From DASPWV01 sp046726375 (GTDB lineage Bacteria > Acidobacteriota > Vicinamibacteria > Vicinamibacterales > UBA2999): a stretch of 64,000 nucleotides of DNA. This document shows positions 19,001-26,938 of the stretch, piece after piece; position 1 is the first letter of the stretch, and every line of letters starts with the position of its first letter. The stretch spans positions 62,001 through 126,000 of the forward strand of contig JBKPAJ010000022.1 in assembly GCA_046726375.1 (NCBI GenBank). The letters are read 5' to 3'. Both the position numbers and the translations under genes were made by a program. The notes below the pieces were generated by a model. The model did not search any database. It was not told where the DNA came from and saw only the letters and a program-made list of their open reading frames with translations.

Positions 19001-19919
19001 ATCGGCCGGCGGCGCCCGCTTCGTGCTCGCGCGCACTCGCCAGCCGCGCACGCCCCGACTCGATCAGCTCGCCCAGCGCGCGATAGCGGCGCGCAAAGAG
19101 CACCTTTTCCCAGCGACGCATCTCGTCGCGCAGGCGGGTGTAGCGGCGTGCCTTGGCAGCCTGGCGCTTCAACGACCCGCGCTGCTTTTCGACCTCGAAC
19201 ACGATGTCGTCGATGCGCGTGAGATTCTGCTGCGCCGCTTCAAGCTTGAGCTCGGCGGCGCGACGCCGCGCTTTGTATTTGGTGATGCCCGCGGCTTCTT
19301 CAATCAGCTGCCGCCGATCGGTCGGCCGCGAGCTGAGGATCATGCCGATCTTGCCCTGCTCGATGATCGAGTACGCCTTGGCGCCGAGTCCTGTATCCAT
19401 CAGGAGCTCGTGAATGTCCTTCAGGCGGCAGATGTGGCCGTCGATCAGATACTCGCTCTCGCCCGATCGATACAGCCGGCGCGTGACCTCGACTTCGCGA
19501 ACGGCTTGAAGGAGGTCCGAGCCTGCCTCACCGGCCCCCGGCGTGGCTCGGGACGGCCCTGAGCTTGTGGAAGGGCCGAAGCTCGCATTAGCGAGCGAAG
19601 GCTGGTGGTGGTGATGGCCGTTGCCGTTCCCGTTTCCGTTGGCACCCGGGGCGATCGCGACGCCGCTCAAGCGGAGACGAACCTCAGCCGCACCGGTGGG
19701 CTTGCGCGCATCGGAGCCGCTGAAGATCACGTCCTCCATCCGCTCGCCGCGCAAGCTCTTTGCGCTTTGTTCGCCCATGACCCAGGTGATGGCATCGGCC
19801 ACGTTGCTCTTGCCGCATCCGTTCGGGCCGACAATCGCCGTCACTCCTTGGTCAAATGAGAGTTCGGCTCGATCGGAAAAGGATTTGAAACCGGCGATTT
19901 CGAGTCGTTCAAGGCGCAT
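16077..19919 (-). CDS. smc: Chromosome segregation protein SMC
   Basis: A full-length 1280-residue SMC ATPase of the condensin-like complex. Walker A is GPNGCGKSNVADAI at residues 31-44. Long Ala/Arg/Glu-rich coiled coils flank a hinge near residues 530-690. The C-terminal ABC signature LLSGGEKALTAIALMFA and Walker B FCLLDEIDAPLDD close the ATPase head. Two segments are foreign to the family: residues about 91-137, with GNGNGNGHHHH and then FGPSTSSGPSRA, and residues about 1030-1060, with SAGLKASPL. Both contain dispersed DNA repeats found in intergenic DNA elsewhere in this window. They lie in a head-domain loop and in the C-terminal coiled coil near the head, so the protein is probably still functional. 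Confidence 0.97.
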   Translation of the reverse strand: MRLERLEIAGFKSFSDRAELSFDQGVTAIVGPNGCGKSNVADAITWVMGEQSAKSLRGERMEDVIFSGSDARKPTGAAEVRLRLSGVAIAPGANGNGNGNGHHHHQPSLANASFGPSTSSGPSRATPGAGEAGSDLLQAVREVEVTRRLYRSGESEYLIDGHICRLKDIHELLMDTGLGAKAYSIIEQGKIGMILSSRPTDRRQLIEEAAGITKYKARRRAAELKLEAAQQNLTRIDDIVFEVEKQRGSLKRQAAKARRYTRLRDEMRRWEKVLFARRYRALGELIESGRARLASAREHEAGAAGRLAEVENGLARLRIELAEAEAAASRVRESAHARELEINRRQQQIALDGQQADMLQTRSAELEAERTTLEARREPERIALEERRRAAVEAERARDEAAAVASDAAAEYTRAQHTIDDAEQDVEGARGEVYAVMNTVTALKAALDSASAQRERAAGTLGRLEIEAGDLRTAHERALAAHKSASDALAHAHESLDSTRNARAARESELAAARTEHEWRARELRSREHALAALTARLRSLEELDAHRAGFSDAARMVLVQANGHVGQMGALADVIEAEPRYERAVEACLGELLQHVFVRRHEHAAAGLALVRQEDAGRCGFVIVDASAAGAAGASGPVRLPVAGAPPGAVLLSNIIRIESEFEPIVRSALGDAVIVDSFDAARDLAPQLDIPVATIDGDILRGAHLVAGGSKGDARGILATKREIKELRERVAEDRKGLERIAAETAQFERTIAQVTAAIAALSAELHQQEKAIVAVEGQLQRASEDESRLSQRTDVVATEMARTREEIAALDGRQAEARESVARLDEQKQAADQLLADAQRTLQMARETAESLAQRAAEARATHAALVERSASTVADVERLVEAAKELERRVEGCATDLTLMRDQRERLLAAVGEGQRLMDDDVRALESLRADMRTADAKAADLRAQTEQQEEAIRNARRALDAVRALAAELDVTRATAESDLGHLAQQCFDAVAVPLDDVCAEVERMEAAGEVEPDAAAIRAAEAPDADEEESDSDSAGLKASPLADGEHEPTVAEQGSSPADRMTAEEAIAELKAKIDRLGPVNMMAIEQFDELETRHTFLTTQRKDLIDSIAQTNEAIKRIDETTHARFKEAFSAINSNFQQTFSTLFGGGHAGLTLLDENDPLESGIDIVASPPGKRLQNVQLLSGGEKALTAIALMFAIFRYKPSPFCLLDEIDAPLDDANIGRFVEMLRGMMDRTQFIIITHNRKTMEIADRLYGVTMEEPGVSKLISIQLN
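16781..16800. repeat. 20-bp palindrome inside smc
   Basis: GGCTGGCCTTAAGGCCAGCC is a perfect palindrome with 8-base stem and TTAA loop. The same layout (8-base GC stem, 4-base loop) recurs at 26823, 31139, 34036 and 63968, all between genes. Here it is read in frame as part of SAGLKASP. Confidence 0.8.
19545..19577. repeat. 33-bp dispersed repeat inside smc
   Basis: It starts GGCTCGGGACGGCCCTGAGC and matches 30 of 33 bases of the intergenic copy at 21979-22011. It encodes FGPSTSSGPSRA in the SMC head-domain insertion. Sequences of this CCCTGAGCTTGTCGAAGGGC type are dispersed in many bacterial genomes. Confidence 0.85.
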
Positions 19920-19935
19920 AGCGGCAGCGGAACCT

Positions 19936-19962
19936 GGAAACTAAGAAACTAGGAACGAAAAC
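19936..19962. repeat. Short 8-mer array upstream of smc
   Basis: GAAACTAA, GAAACTAG and GAACGAAAA units lie just upstream of the smc start (19919). The gap from 19920 to 20204 otherwise holds only this and the composite hairpin at 20111-20202; I see no gene in it and no clear promoter. Confidence 0.5.
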
Positions 19963-20110
19963 GGGGGCCGGTTCTCCTTTATTTCGGACCCAGATGGTAA
20001 TTTCTTGATGCCTCGTTCGTTCGGTCAGTTCGGCAGGCAGTCTAGCAAGCCCAGCCCGTGGTGGCAAGGCGGAATGGCAACGCTATATTTAGGGGCCGGT
20101 GACCCAACTC

Positions 20111-20202
20111 AGATACCCAGGTATCCAGCTGTCGGGTGTAAGAAAAGGGACCAGGACGTTTTGCCCCGATCCCTTTCCTGATACCTGACACCTGATCCCT
20201 TG
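20111..20202. repeat. Composite heptamer hairpin downstream of ctp
   Basis: The left side is GATACCCAGGTATCCAG..GGGTGT; the right side is CTGATAC, CTGACAC, CTGATCC. Between them sits a second palindrome, AAAAGGGACC..GATCCCTTT. It lies immediately 3' of the protease gene (minus strand) and could terminate or protect its mRNA. Confidence 0.65.
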
Positions 20203-20204
20203 GT

Positions 20205-21830
20205 CTACTGCGGAGCTCCAACCTTGGTGGTCCGGTTGCGAGTGAGCTCAGTCAACTTGAGCGCTTCCGGGAACTGCGTGAACGCGAACTTCGCCTGTGG
20301 ATCCGCTTCGATCAGGTGCTGTTGCGCAACCGCCACCGAGAACAGCGGCACGTCGATCTCGTAGCGGAGCATCGCGCGGATGAATTCCTTGTCCTTGTTC
20401 CAGGCTTCTTCGTCGATCGTCATCTTGCGGCCGATTGCGAACTGCTTGAAATCTTCGAGCATCGTATCGTCCACCACGAAATTCCGCCGGACGACCCTGC
20501 GATTCTTTCCTTGCGCGCCTGGCCGTGTATCGCCTTCCGCAGTGAACTGCTCGGCGTAGCTGGCAAACAGCTGCCGCGCGAAAAGCGTGCGGCCGAACCG
20601 CGTGGGATTGAAGCCCTCGATTGGTCCGTCGTATCGTTTATCCGGCTCGATGCCGCCGCCGCTGTAGACCTTGCGGCCGCCCAGCGTGGTCTTCATCTGC
20701 TCCGGGGTGTGCTGACGCTCCGCCTGCTCGCGCAGCGTGTAAGTGAGGTACTCATCAAAGGTGCCGTCCCACGGACGCTGAATCATGCGTCCGCTCGGCG
20801 TGAAGTAGCGCGCCGTCGTGAGCGCGAGACCGGCGCCCTGGCTGACGCGATACACCGACTGCACCAGCGCTTTACCAAACGTGGTTTCGCCAACGACATA
20901 GCCGCGATCGTGATCCTGCAGAGCCCCTGACACGATTTCCGACGCGCTGGCGCTATTGCGATTGACGAGCACGACCATCGGCAACTCGAGATACTCACCC
21001 GCCTCGGTGGCGCGGTAATCCTGATCCGAGTTGGACGTGCGGCCGCGCGTGTAGACGATCATCGAATTCTTCGGCACGAAACGATTGACGATGCGAATGG
21101 CCTGATCGAGCTGTCCGCCAGGATTGCCTCGCAAGTCCAAAACAAGGCGCTTCATCCCTTTCGCCGTCATCTCGTCGAGCGCCTTACCCAGGTCCTCGTC
21201 GGTGTGTTCGGCAAAATCCTCCACCTTCACATAGCCGGTCTGGGGATCGACCATGAAGGCGGCTTTGATGCTTGGGATGTTGATTTCGTCGCGCATCACG
21301 CGCATCGGAATCAACTCCTCGAGACCCCTGCGACGAATCGCGACGTTGACGAACGTGCCTTTCGGGCCGCGCAGTTTGCGCACCGCTTCGTCGGTGGTCA
21401 CGCCTTTGGCGTTCTCGCCCTCGATCTGCGCGATCACGTCGCCGCGGCGTACGCCCTGCTGATACGCGGGTGAGCCTTCGAACACGCGCGAGATCGTGAT
21501 ATCGCCGTCAATGGAAACGATGGAAAGTCCAAGGCCGTAATAGCGGCCTTCCTGCTGCTCGCGCATGCGCGCATACGACTTGGGATCCATGAAGCTCGAA
21601 TGCGGATCCAGCGTTTGGAGCATCCCGTTGATCGCGCCGTAGACGAGCCGATCCGATTCGATCGGCTCGGCGTAGTTGGTCTGGATGGCGGTGAGCGCCG
21701 CCGTGAACGCGCGGTAGTGCTCGGGAAGGCGATCCTCGGTCGCCAGCGCACTCCGTCCAAAGACGCCGCCGGCCAGGGCGGACAGCAGAATCGCGAGAGT
21801 GGCAGCGGTCAGGGACTGGTACTTGCGCAT
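20205..21830 (-). CDS. C-terminal processing protease (S41 family)
   Basis: A 541-residue CtpA/Prc-type periplasmic protease that cleaves protein C-termini. An N-terminal hydrophobic segment (TAATLAILLSALAGGVFG) serves as signal or anchor. A PDZ domain follows (YYGLGLSIVSIDGDITISRV through GVRRGDVIAQIEGENAKGV). The S41 core has LDLRGNPGGQLDQAIRI, the nucleophile Ser in NRNSASASEIVSGAL (near residue 293) and the general-base Lys in TTFGKALVQSVY (near 318). The C-terminal 140 residues contain a conserved EFIRAMLRYEI stretch, typical of this group in Acidobacteria- and Deltaproteobacteria-like genomes. It stands alone next to smc. Confidence 0.93.
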   Translation of the reverse strand: MRKYQSLTAATLAILLSALAGGVFGRSALATEDRLPEHYRAFTAALTAIQTNYAEPIESDRLVYGAINGMLQTLDPHSSFMDPKSYARMREQQEGRYYGLGLSIVSIDGDITISRVFEGSPAYQQGVRRGDVIAQIEGENAKGVTTDEAVRKLRGPKGTFVNVAIRRRGLEELIPMRVMRDEINIPSIKAAFMVDPQTGYVKVEDFAEHTDEDLGKALDEMTAKGMKRLVLDLRGNPGGQLDQAIRIVNRFVPKNSMIVYTRGRTSNSDQDYRATEAGEYLELPMVVLVNRNSASASEIVSGALQDHDRGYVVGETTFGKALVQSVYRVSQGAGLALTTARYFTPSGRMIQRPWDGTFDEYLTYTLREQAERQHTPEQMKTTLGGRKVYSGGGIEPDKRYDGPIEGFNPTRFGRTLFARQLFASYAEQFTAEGDTRPGAQGKNRRVVRRNFVVDDTMLEDFKQFAIGRKMTIDEEAWNKDKEFIRAMLRYEIDVPLFSVAVAQQHLIEADPQAKFAFTQFPEALKLTELTRNRTTKVGAPQ

Positions 21831-21978
21831 GTTTGGATGCTAACAAACTAAAGCCCGTAATCGCAATGATTTCCGGGCATTTTTCGGGGTCGAACGCCTT
21901 GACCGCCGGATAAGCCGGTTCCTATACTTGAATCTAGTGCAAACGACGCCCGAGTGCCTGCCCGACGTCCCGTGACGC

Positions 21979-22011
21979 GGCTCGGGACGGCCCTGAGCCT
22001 GTCGCAGGGCC
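21979..22011. repeat. 33-bp dispersed repeat upstream of tatA
   Basis: GGCTCGGGACGGCCCTGAGC followed by CTGTCGCAGGGCC; 30 of 33 bases match the copy inside smc at 19545-19577. It sits in the 230-base gap between the protease gene and tatA, which shows no other gene. Confidence 0.85.
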
Positions 22012-22062
22012 TTGGCCCGCAAATGCAGGTGGCGAGCGAAGATGCGGGCCGGGAGAGCAACA

Positions 22063-22341
22063 ATGTTTGGTTCCATTGGCATGCCAGAGCTGATCATCAT
22101 CCTGGTGATCGCGCTCATCATCTTTGGTCCGCGCAAGCTGCCGGAGCTCGGAAAATCGCTCGGCAAGAGCATCAACGAGTTCAAGCGTGCCTCGGCCGAC
22201 CTGCAGAACACGCTCGAGCAGGAGATCAAGCTGGAAGAGCAAAAAGACAAAGAGAAGGATCGCGCCACCTCGCCGCCCCCGCCCGCCGCGACGCTGGAGG
22301 ACACGCAAACCGTCTCACGCAGCGCGGACGATCGTCAGTAG
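22063..22341 (+). CDS. tatA: Sec-independent translocase subunit TatA
   Basis: A 92-residue TatA/B-type protein. The N-terminus MFGSIGMPELIIILVIALII is a single membrane helix, followed by the conserved FGPRKLPELGKSLGKSINEFK hinge and amphipathic helix, then a charged coiled tail (EQEIKLEEQKDKEKD) and Pro-rich end. TatA forms the pore-like assembly that exports folded proteins together with TatC. I chose the ATG at 22063, which has GGGAGAG a few bases upstream; an upstream in-frame start would add non-conserved residues. tatC follows after 18 bases in the same direction, so they form an operon. No separate tatB is present here. Confidence 0.95.
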   Translation: MFGSIGMPELIIILVIALIIFGPRKLPELGKSLGKSINEFKRASADLQNTLEQEIKLEEQKDKEKDRATSPPPPAATLEDTQTVSRSADDRQ

Positions 22342-22359
22342 TTCCTTCGTTTTGTCGCG

Positions 22360-23217
22360 ATGGCATTGGTGCCGTTTCCCGGAACCGAGTCGAGGACTGA
22401 CGACGATCTGGAGTCGCGCGGCGAGGAAGCGCCGCGATCGCCCTTTCCCGGTGAGCCGCCCGAGGAAGAGGAATCGTCCGAAGGGCGAATGACCTTTCTC
22501 GAGCATCTCGACGAGCTGCGTAAACGGATTACGCATGCCGTCGTCGGATTGCTCGTCGGGTTTGTCATTGCGTTTGCCTTCGTCGATCGGATTTTCAATT
22601 TCGTGTACGCGCGGCTCGCTGCGGACGTTCCCGATCACCATCTGATTTACACGGAACCCGGCGAAGCCTTCTTCATCTATCTCAAGATCGCGGCGCTCTC
22701 GGGTCTTTTGATCTCGTCGGTGTACATCATGTGGCAGGTGTGGCTGTTCATCGCGCCCGGCCTTTATGCCCACGAAAAGAAGTTCGCGCTGCCGTTTGCG
22801 ATTTTCGCGTCGGCGCTCTTCATCGCCGGTGCCGCGTTCTCACACTACATCCTGTTTCCCTTTGCATGGAAATTTTTTGCCAGCTTCTCGAGCGGCGTGC
22901 TCGTGTTCATGCCGCGCGTCGAACCGATTTTCAGTTTGTACGTGAAATTGATGCTCGCGATGGGGCTGGTTTTTCAGCTGCCGATGCTGATCTTCGTGCT
23001 GGCGCGCTTCGGCATCGTCACCGCCTCCTTCCTGATCAAGAACTTCAAATACGCCTTTCTGATTTTCTTCGTCGTTGCCGCCATCGTCACGCCTGACGGC
23101 AGCATGGTGCCGCAGGTGATTATGGCCGGATCGATGACCGCGTTATATGTGTTGAGCATCGGCGTGGCATGGATGTTCGGCAAAAGACGCGACGCCGAAG
23201 CCGACACGAACGGCTGA
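22360..23217 (+). CDS. tatC: Sec-independent translocase subunit TatC
   Basis: A 285-residue polytopic membrane protein that recognises twin-arginine signal peptides. The family start MTFLEHLDELRKRI is preceded by a 43-residue acidic, Pro-rich extension (PPEEEESSEG) that is not part of the core. Six hydrophobic segments follow, with the conserved periplasmic EPGEAFFIYLKIA and the FxLPxxxFVLARFGI-like segment (FQLPMLIFVLARFGIVTA). It is co-transcribed with tatA. The alternative internal ATG at the MTFLEHL site would give a standard-length protein, so the true start is uncertain. Confidence 0.95.
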   Translation: MALVPFPGTESRTDDDLESRGEEAPRSPFPGEPPEEEESSEGRMTFLEHLDELRKRITHAVVGLLVGFVIAFAFVDRIFNFVYARLAADVPDHHLIYTEPGEAFFIYLKIAALSGLLISSVYIMWQVWLFIAPGLYAHEKKFALPFAIFASALFIAGAAFSHYILFPFAWKFFASFSSGVLVFMPRVEPIFSLYVKLMLAMGLVFQLPMLIFVLARFGIVTASFLIKNFKYAFLIFFVVAAIVTPDGSMVPQVIMAGSMTALYVLSIGVAWMFGKRRDAEADTNG

Positions 23218-23266
23218 GGTCGCACGGTTTTTACAGTTCACACATTCGCACACCCTACGGCTAAGT

Positions 23267-23296
23267 TTGACTTGCTGGCGGTAGCGGTCCTACCAT
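23267..23296 (+). promoter_or_regulatory. Sigma-70-like promoter of the OmpA-family gene
   Basis: TTGACT (23267-23272), an 18-base spacer, then TACCAT (23291-23296). This would start transcription about 45 bases before the ATG at 23350. Matches are 5/6 and 4/6 to the consensus. Confidence 0.5.
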
Positions 23297-23349
23297 AGTG
23301 CACCGTGCTACCGCTCCGCCGCCCGTTTTCCTGTGGAGGTTGGCCCTAT

Positions 23350-25026
23350 ATGAGAGCCCTTCGCCAGCTGGCCACGGGCATGGTGCTTTGCGCCTTGATC
23401 TCGTCCCAGGCATGGGCACAGACCCAAGGTACACAGGCCCCGGCGTCCGACGAATCGACGCGCCCAGCCACTCCGACCGTCATTGGCGACACCGGTCTCT
23501 GGTTCGTTCCGACCGGCGAAGTCCTGCCCAGACGCAAATGGTCTTTCAGTTTCTATCGGACAAACTGGGACCGTACCGAGGCGATCTCGGACGTTTCCAA
23601 CCTTCGCCTCACGTTTGGCGCCGGGGCGACGGATCAACTGGAGATCTTCGGCTCGATCGACGCGCAGCGCCGCATCGACTCTGATCAACGGCCGTTTAGC
23701 TTGATTCGCTCGAACGGCGCGCCGATGGACGACCCGTTTATTAATAACGCCTGGTCGACAGGGTTCGGCGACGTTCGCATCGGCGCGAAGTACAACTTCA
23801 CGTCGCCGTGGCGGCAAAACCCGGCGGCCTTTGCTGTTCGCGGTGTCATCAAGTTCCCCACTTCCGACACGGACGAGGGGCTCGGCACCGGAAAGACCGA
23901 TTTCTACATCGACGGGATTATCAGCGGCGAGGCTGCACAGGCGATCGAGCTTTCCGGGTACGGCGGTTATATCCACCGCGGCGATCCCGATGAGTTCGAT
24001 TTGAGCGAGGGGATCCGCTGGGGCATCGGCGCCGGCTTCCCAAGCCGGGGCCCCTTCCGCGTCACCGCCGAGCTCGTCGGCGAGTTCTACATGGACGACG
24101 AGATCATCTCGAATCTCTCCGCGTCGCAGCGGACTTTCGGCGAGCCATCATCCTGGCCGGTCAAGAACCCGGTGGACTTCATCGCCGGCTTCACCTACCA
24201 GATGCGCAACGGATTCTTCGTTGGCTGGGGCTTCAGCGTCGGCCTGGGCACCAAGAACCGCGAGGACATCCCGGGCGTGGGCTTCACGCAGGAAGAGTGG
24301 TACGACACGTGGGGCAACCAGGTTCGCATTGGATGGCACCCCGGCGTACGAATCTATGTGCCGCCACCGCCGCCGCCGCCGCCGCCACCGCCACCGGCCG
24401 CTCCGGAGAACCGGCCGCCAACGGTCAAGGCGCGCTGCGAACCGTGCGTGGTCGAAGTCGGCAGGACGTCCACGGTGACGGCGGATGCCAACGATCCGGA
24501 CGGCGACGTGCTCTCGTACAAGTGGAGCGCGCCATCGGGCACGTTTGCGAACCCGGCTGAACGGCAGACGATCTTTACCTGCCCGACGACGCCAGGCTCG
24601 ATCCCGGTCACCGTCACCGTGAACGATGGCAAGGGCGGCACGGCGAGCGACACGATCACCATCCAGTGCGTGCCGCCGGCGAAGGTCGAGTACAAGTTCG
24701 AGGACGTGCACTTCGACTTCGACCGCTACACGCTGCGGCCTGAAGCGACCCGCCTCCTCGACGAAGCAGTGGCCGCGATGCAGAAGGACAGCACGCTGCG
24801 GCTGACGATCGAAGGCCACACCTGCAACATCGGCACGGCCGAATACAACCTAGCGCTCGGCGAGCGTCGTGCCAACGCGGTGCGCGATTACCTCGCGAGC
24901 CGCGGCATCAGCGGCGATCGCTTCAACACCGTCAGCTACGGTGAGGAGCGGCCGAAGCACGACAACTCGCGCGAAGAAACGCGGCGTCTCAATCGTCGCG
25001 CCGCGTTGACGGTGCGGTTGCAATAG
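23350..25026 (+). CDS. OmpA-family outer membrane protein with PKD-like domain
   Basis: A 558-residue protein with a signal peptide (LATGMVLCALISSQAWAQ). Residues about 40-330 look like an outer membrane beta-barrel, with alternating aromatic strands such as KWSFSFYRTNWDR and NGFFVGWGFSVGLG. A run of 13 prolines (about 338-350) leads to an Ig/PKD-like domain (ADANDPDGDVLSYKWS), and then a C-terminal OmpA domain with FDFDRYTLRPEA and EERRANAVRDYL-type motifs (LGERRANAVRDYLASRGI) that binds peptidoglycan. It probably tethers the outer membrane to the wall. A promoter at 23267 and a strong terminator at 25058 mark a single-gene unit. Confidence 0.9.
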   Translation: MRALRQLATGMVLCALISSQAWAQTQGTQAPASDESTRPATPTVIGDTGLWFVPTGEVLPRRKWSFSFYRTNWDRTEAISDVSNLRLTFGAGATDQLEIFGSIDAQRRIDSDQRPFSLIRSNGAPMDDPFINNAWSTGFGDVRIGAKYNFTSPWRQNPAAFAVRGVIKFPTSDTDEGLGTGKTDFYIDGIISGEAAQAIELSGYGGYIHRGDPDEFDLSEGIRWGIGAGFPSRGPFRVTAELVGEFYMDDEIISNLSASQRTFGEPSSWPVKNPVDFIAGFTYQMRNGFFVGWGFSVGLGTKNREDIPGVGFTQEEWYDTWGNQVRIGWHPGVRIYVPPPPPPPPPPPPAAPENRPPTVKARCEPCVVEVGRTSTVTADANDPDGDVLSYKWSAPSGTFANPAERQTIFTCPTTPGSIPVTVTVNDGKGGTASDTITIQCVPPAKVEYKFEDVHFDFDRYTLRPEATRLLDEAVAAMQKDSTLRLTIEGHTCNIGTAEYNLALGERRANAVRDYLASRGISGDRFNTVSYGEERPKHDNSREETRRLNRRAALTVRLQ

Positions 25027-25057
25027 GACCGCGCCGGAGCCGGAGCAGAAACAACAG

Positions 25058-25092
25058 AGGGCGGGTCGCCTCCGGGTCGGCCCGCCCTTTTT
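25058..25092 (+). terminator. Rho-independent terminator of the OmpA-family gene
   Basis: Stem AGGGCGGG (25058-25065) pairs with CCCGCCCT (25081-25088), followed by a T run. It begins 32 bases after the stop codon. Confidence 0.85.
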
Positions 25093-25116
25093 GCTTAGGC
25101 GCGCGCGCAACACATG

Positions 25117-25345
25117 GGTTCCTTACGAGAGTTCCTTAGGGGTTCCTCACGTAAGTTCACATGCGTTCCTCACGAAGGTTCCTTACATCGGTTCCTCACC
25201 GAAGTTCACGCCGTTCCCTACGTCGGCTCCCGGCGTTGGTTCACGAACGTTCTAAGCAGGCCAGGGTACGCAAGGAACATAGGGCACCAACGCCGTGAAC
25301 CTCCGGGAGGAACCTACGTGAGGAACTCACGTTAGGAACCGACGT
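25117..25345. repeat. Large 13-bp-unit inverted array between convergent genes
   Basis: About twelve GTTCC/GTTCA-headed units start at 25118, 25131, 25142, 25155, 25165, 25178, 25191, 25204, 25213, 25226, 25239 and 25249; steps are 13 bases with some of 9-11. The right arm carries the complement (GGAAC/TGAAC ending at 25278, 25300, 25313, 25326, 25339), again mostly 13 apart. Typical units are GTTCCTTACG and its inverse CGTNAGGAAC. With the terminator it fills the 326-base gap between the OmpA-family gene and proS; there is no gene here. Confidence 0.85.
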
Positions 25346-25352
25346 GATCGCC

Positions 25353-26813
25353 CTAATACGCTTTCGCAAACCACGCGTACACTTGCGCTCGTCTGTTGCA
25401 CTTGATGCACGGCCCGCTGGGCTTGCTCTGTCCGAACGGAATGTTGCGGACCGTCGCCTGCGTCTCGGCCTTGATCTCGGCCTCGCATTGCGCCGACTCG
25501 CACCAGGGTGCGATCACGAAGCCGGGACGGCCCTCCATGATCTGCTTGAACTCGTCGTAGCTGCTCGTGCGGCTCGTGTGCTCCTCACGGAATGTGCGCG
25601 CGCGCGCCAGGAGCGTGGCTTGTATCTCGTCCAGGATTCCGCGAACGCGCGCGGCGAGTCCATCCATCGCGATCGACTGCTTCTCGCGGGTGTCGCGACG
25701 CGCGACGAAGACGGCGTTCTTTTCGATGTCCTTGGGCCCGATTTCGAGGCGGAGCGGCACGCCGCGCATTTCGTATTCGGCGAATTTCCAGCCGGGCGTT
25801 TGCGTCTCGTCGGCGTCAAGCCGCACACGAATGCCTGCCGCAACGAGCTGATTGCAAATCTCCTCGCACTTGGGCAGCACGGTTTCTTTCCAGTTGCCGC
25901 GGGGAATGGGCACAATCACGACTTGCCACGGGGCGATCTTGGGCGGAACGACCAGGCCGCTGTCATCGCCGTGGGTCATGATAACCGCGCCAATAAGGCG
26001 CGTGGTCACGCCCCACGACGTCGTCCACGCGTACTGCAGCGTCTTGTCGCGTCCCTGGAACTGGATCTCGAACGCTTTCGCGAAATTCTGCCCGAGGTTG
26101 TGTGAGGTACCGGCCTGCAACGCGCGGCCGTCGCCCATCAGCGCCTCAATGGAGTACGTGGTCGACGCGCCGGCGAATTTCTCGCTCTCGCTCTTTTGAC
26201 CGTCGATGACAGGAATTGCGAGCACGTCTTCGCACACCTCCTTGTAGAGCGCCAGGATCTTAAGTGTCTCCTCCTGCGCCTCCTCGGCCGTCTCGTGCGC
26301 CGTGTGTCCTTCCTGCCAGAGAAACTCTGTGGTTCGGAGGAACGGCCGCGTCACCTTTTCCCAGCGAACGACGTTGGCCCACTGATTAATCAGGACCGGC
26401 AGATCGCGCCACGACTGAATCCACTTGTGGTACATCACGCCGATGATGGCTTCAGACGTCGGACGGACGATCAGTTTTTCCTCGAGTTCTTCCGTCCCGC
26501 CTTTGGTGACCCAGGCCACTTGCGGCGCGAAGCCTTCAACATGCTCCGCTTCGCGCATCAGCAGGCTCTCTGGGATGAAGAGCGGAAAGTAGGCGTTGAC
26601 GTGCCCGGTGGCCTTGATCCGCGTGTCCAGCTCGCGCTGGATGTGCTCCCACATCGCATAGCCATAGGGCCGGATGACCATGCAGCCTTTGACCGGCGAA
26701 TAGTCAGCCAGTTCCGCGCGGCGTACCACGTCGAGATACCAGCGGGAAAAATCTTCTGATTGAGGCGTGATCTCGGTCACAAACGCTTCAGCGCTCTTCG
26801 CTTTTTCAACCAT
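25353..26813 (-). CDS. proS: Prolyl-tRNA synthetase, archaeal/eukaryote-like type
   Basis: A 486-residue class II aminoacyl-tRNA synthetase that charges tRNA-Pro. It lacks the INS editing insertion of the long bacterial type and has the shorter archaeal/eukaryote-like architecture. Motif 2 is in RWEKVTRPFLRTTEFLWQEG, and the class II core runs from VIRPYGYAMWEHIQREL to TSWGVTTRLIGAVIMTHGDD. The anticodon-binding domain (VVIVPIPRGNWKETVLPKCE) and a C-terminal zinc-like domain with C..C...C..C spacing (CESAQCEAEI ... GPCIKCNRR) complete it. The final AYAWFAKAY-like end (VYAWFAKAY) is characteristic of the family. The gene is convergent with the OmpA-family gene. Confidence 0.97.
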   Translation of the reverse strand: MVEKAKSAEAFVTEITPQSEDFSRWYLDVVRRAELADYSPVKGCMVIRPYGYAMWEHIQRELDTRIKATGHVNAYFPLFIPESLLMREAEHVEGFAPQVAWVTKGGTEELEEKLIVRPTSEAIIGVMYHKWIQSWRDLPVLINQWANVVRWEKVTRPFLRTTEFLWQEGHTAHETAEEAQEETLKILALYKEVCEDVLAIPVIDGQKSESEKFAGASTTYSIEALMGDGRALQAGTSHNLGQNFAKAFEIQFQGRDKTLQYAWTTSWGVTTRLIGAVIMTHGDDSGLVVPPKIAPWQVVIVPIPRGNWKETVLPKCEEICNQLVAAGIRVRLDADETQTPGWKFAEYEMRGVPLRLEIGPKDIEKNAVFVARRDTREKQSIAMDGLAARVRGILDEIQATLLARARTFREEHTSRTSSYDEFKQIMEGRPGFVIAPWCESAQCEAEIKAETQATVRNIPFGQSKPSGPCIKCNRRAQVYAWFAKAY

Positions 26814-26822
26814 GGTTGTCCA

Positions 26823-26935
26823 GGCGGGGCTGAAGCCCCGCCATTGCTCTTCCGCTCAGGCGCGGCAAAGCCGCGATGGGCGCACCTTCCGCCTCTGCTC
26901 AAGCGTCGGCGGAACCGCCGTAGGCTTGGCGAAGG
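26823..26935. repeat. Three GC-rich palindromes between nadB and proS
   Basis: First GGCGGGGCTGAAGCCCCGCC (26823-26842), identical to 34036-34055; then GCGGCAAAGCCGC; then GGCGGAACCGCC with flanking complement. They fill the 125-base gap. Confidence 0.75.
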
Positions 26936-26938
26936 TGG

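Noticed and set aside
25117..25345. CRISPR array
   Set aside because: Units are only 10-13 bases, steps vary, and there are no unique spacers of uniform length; the two halves are inverted, unlike a CRISPR. No cas genes are near.
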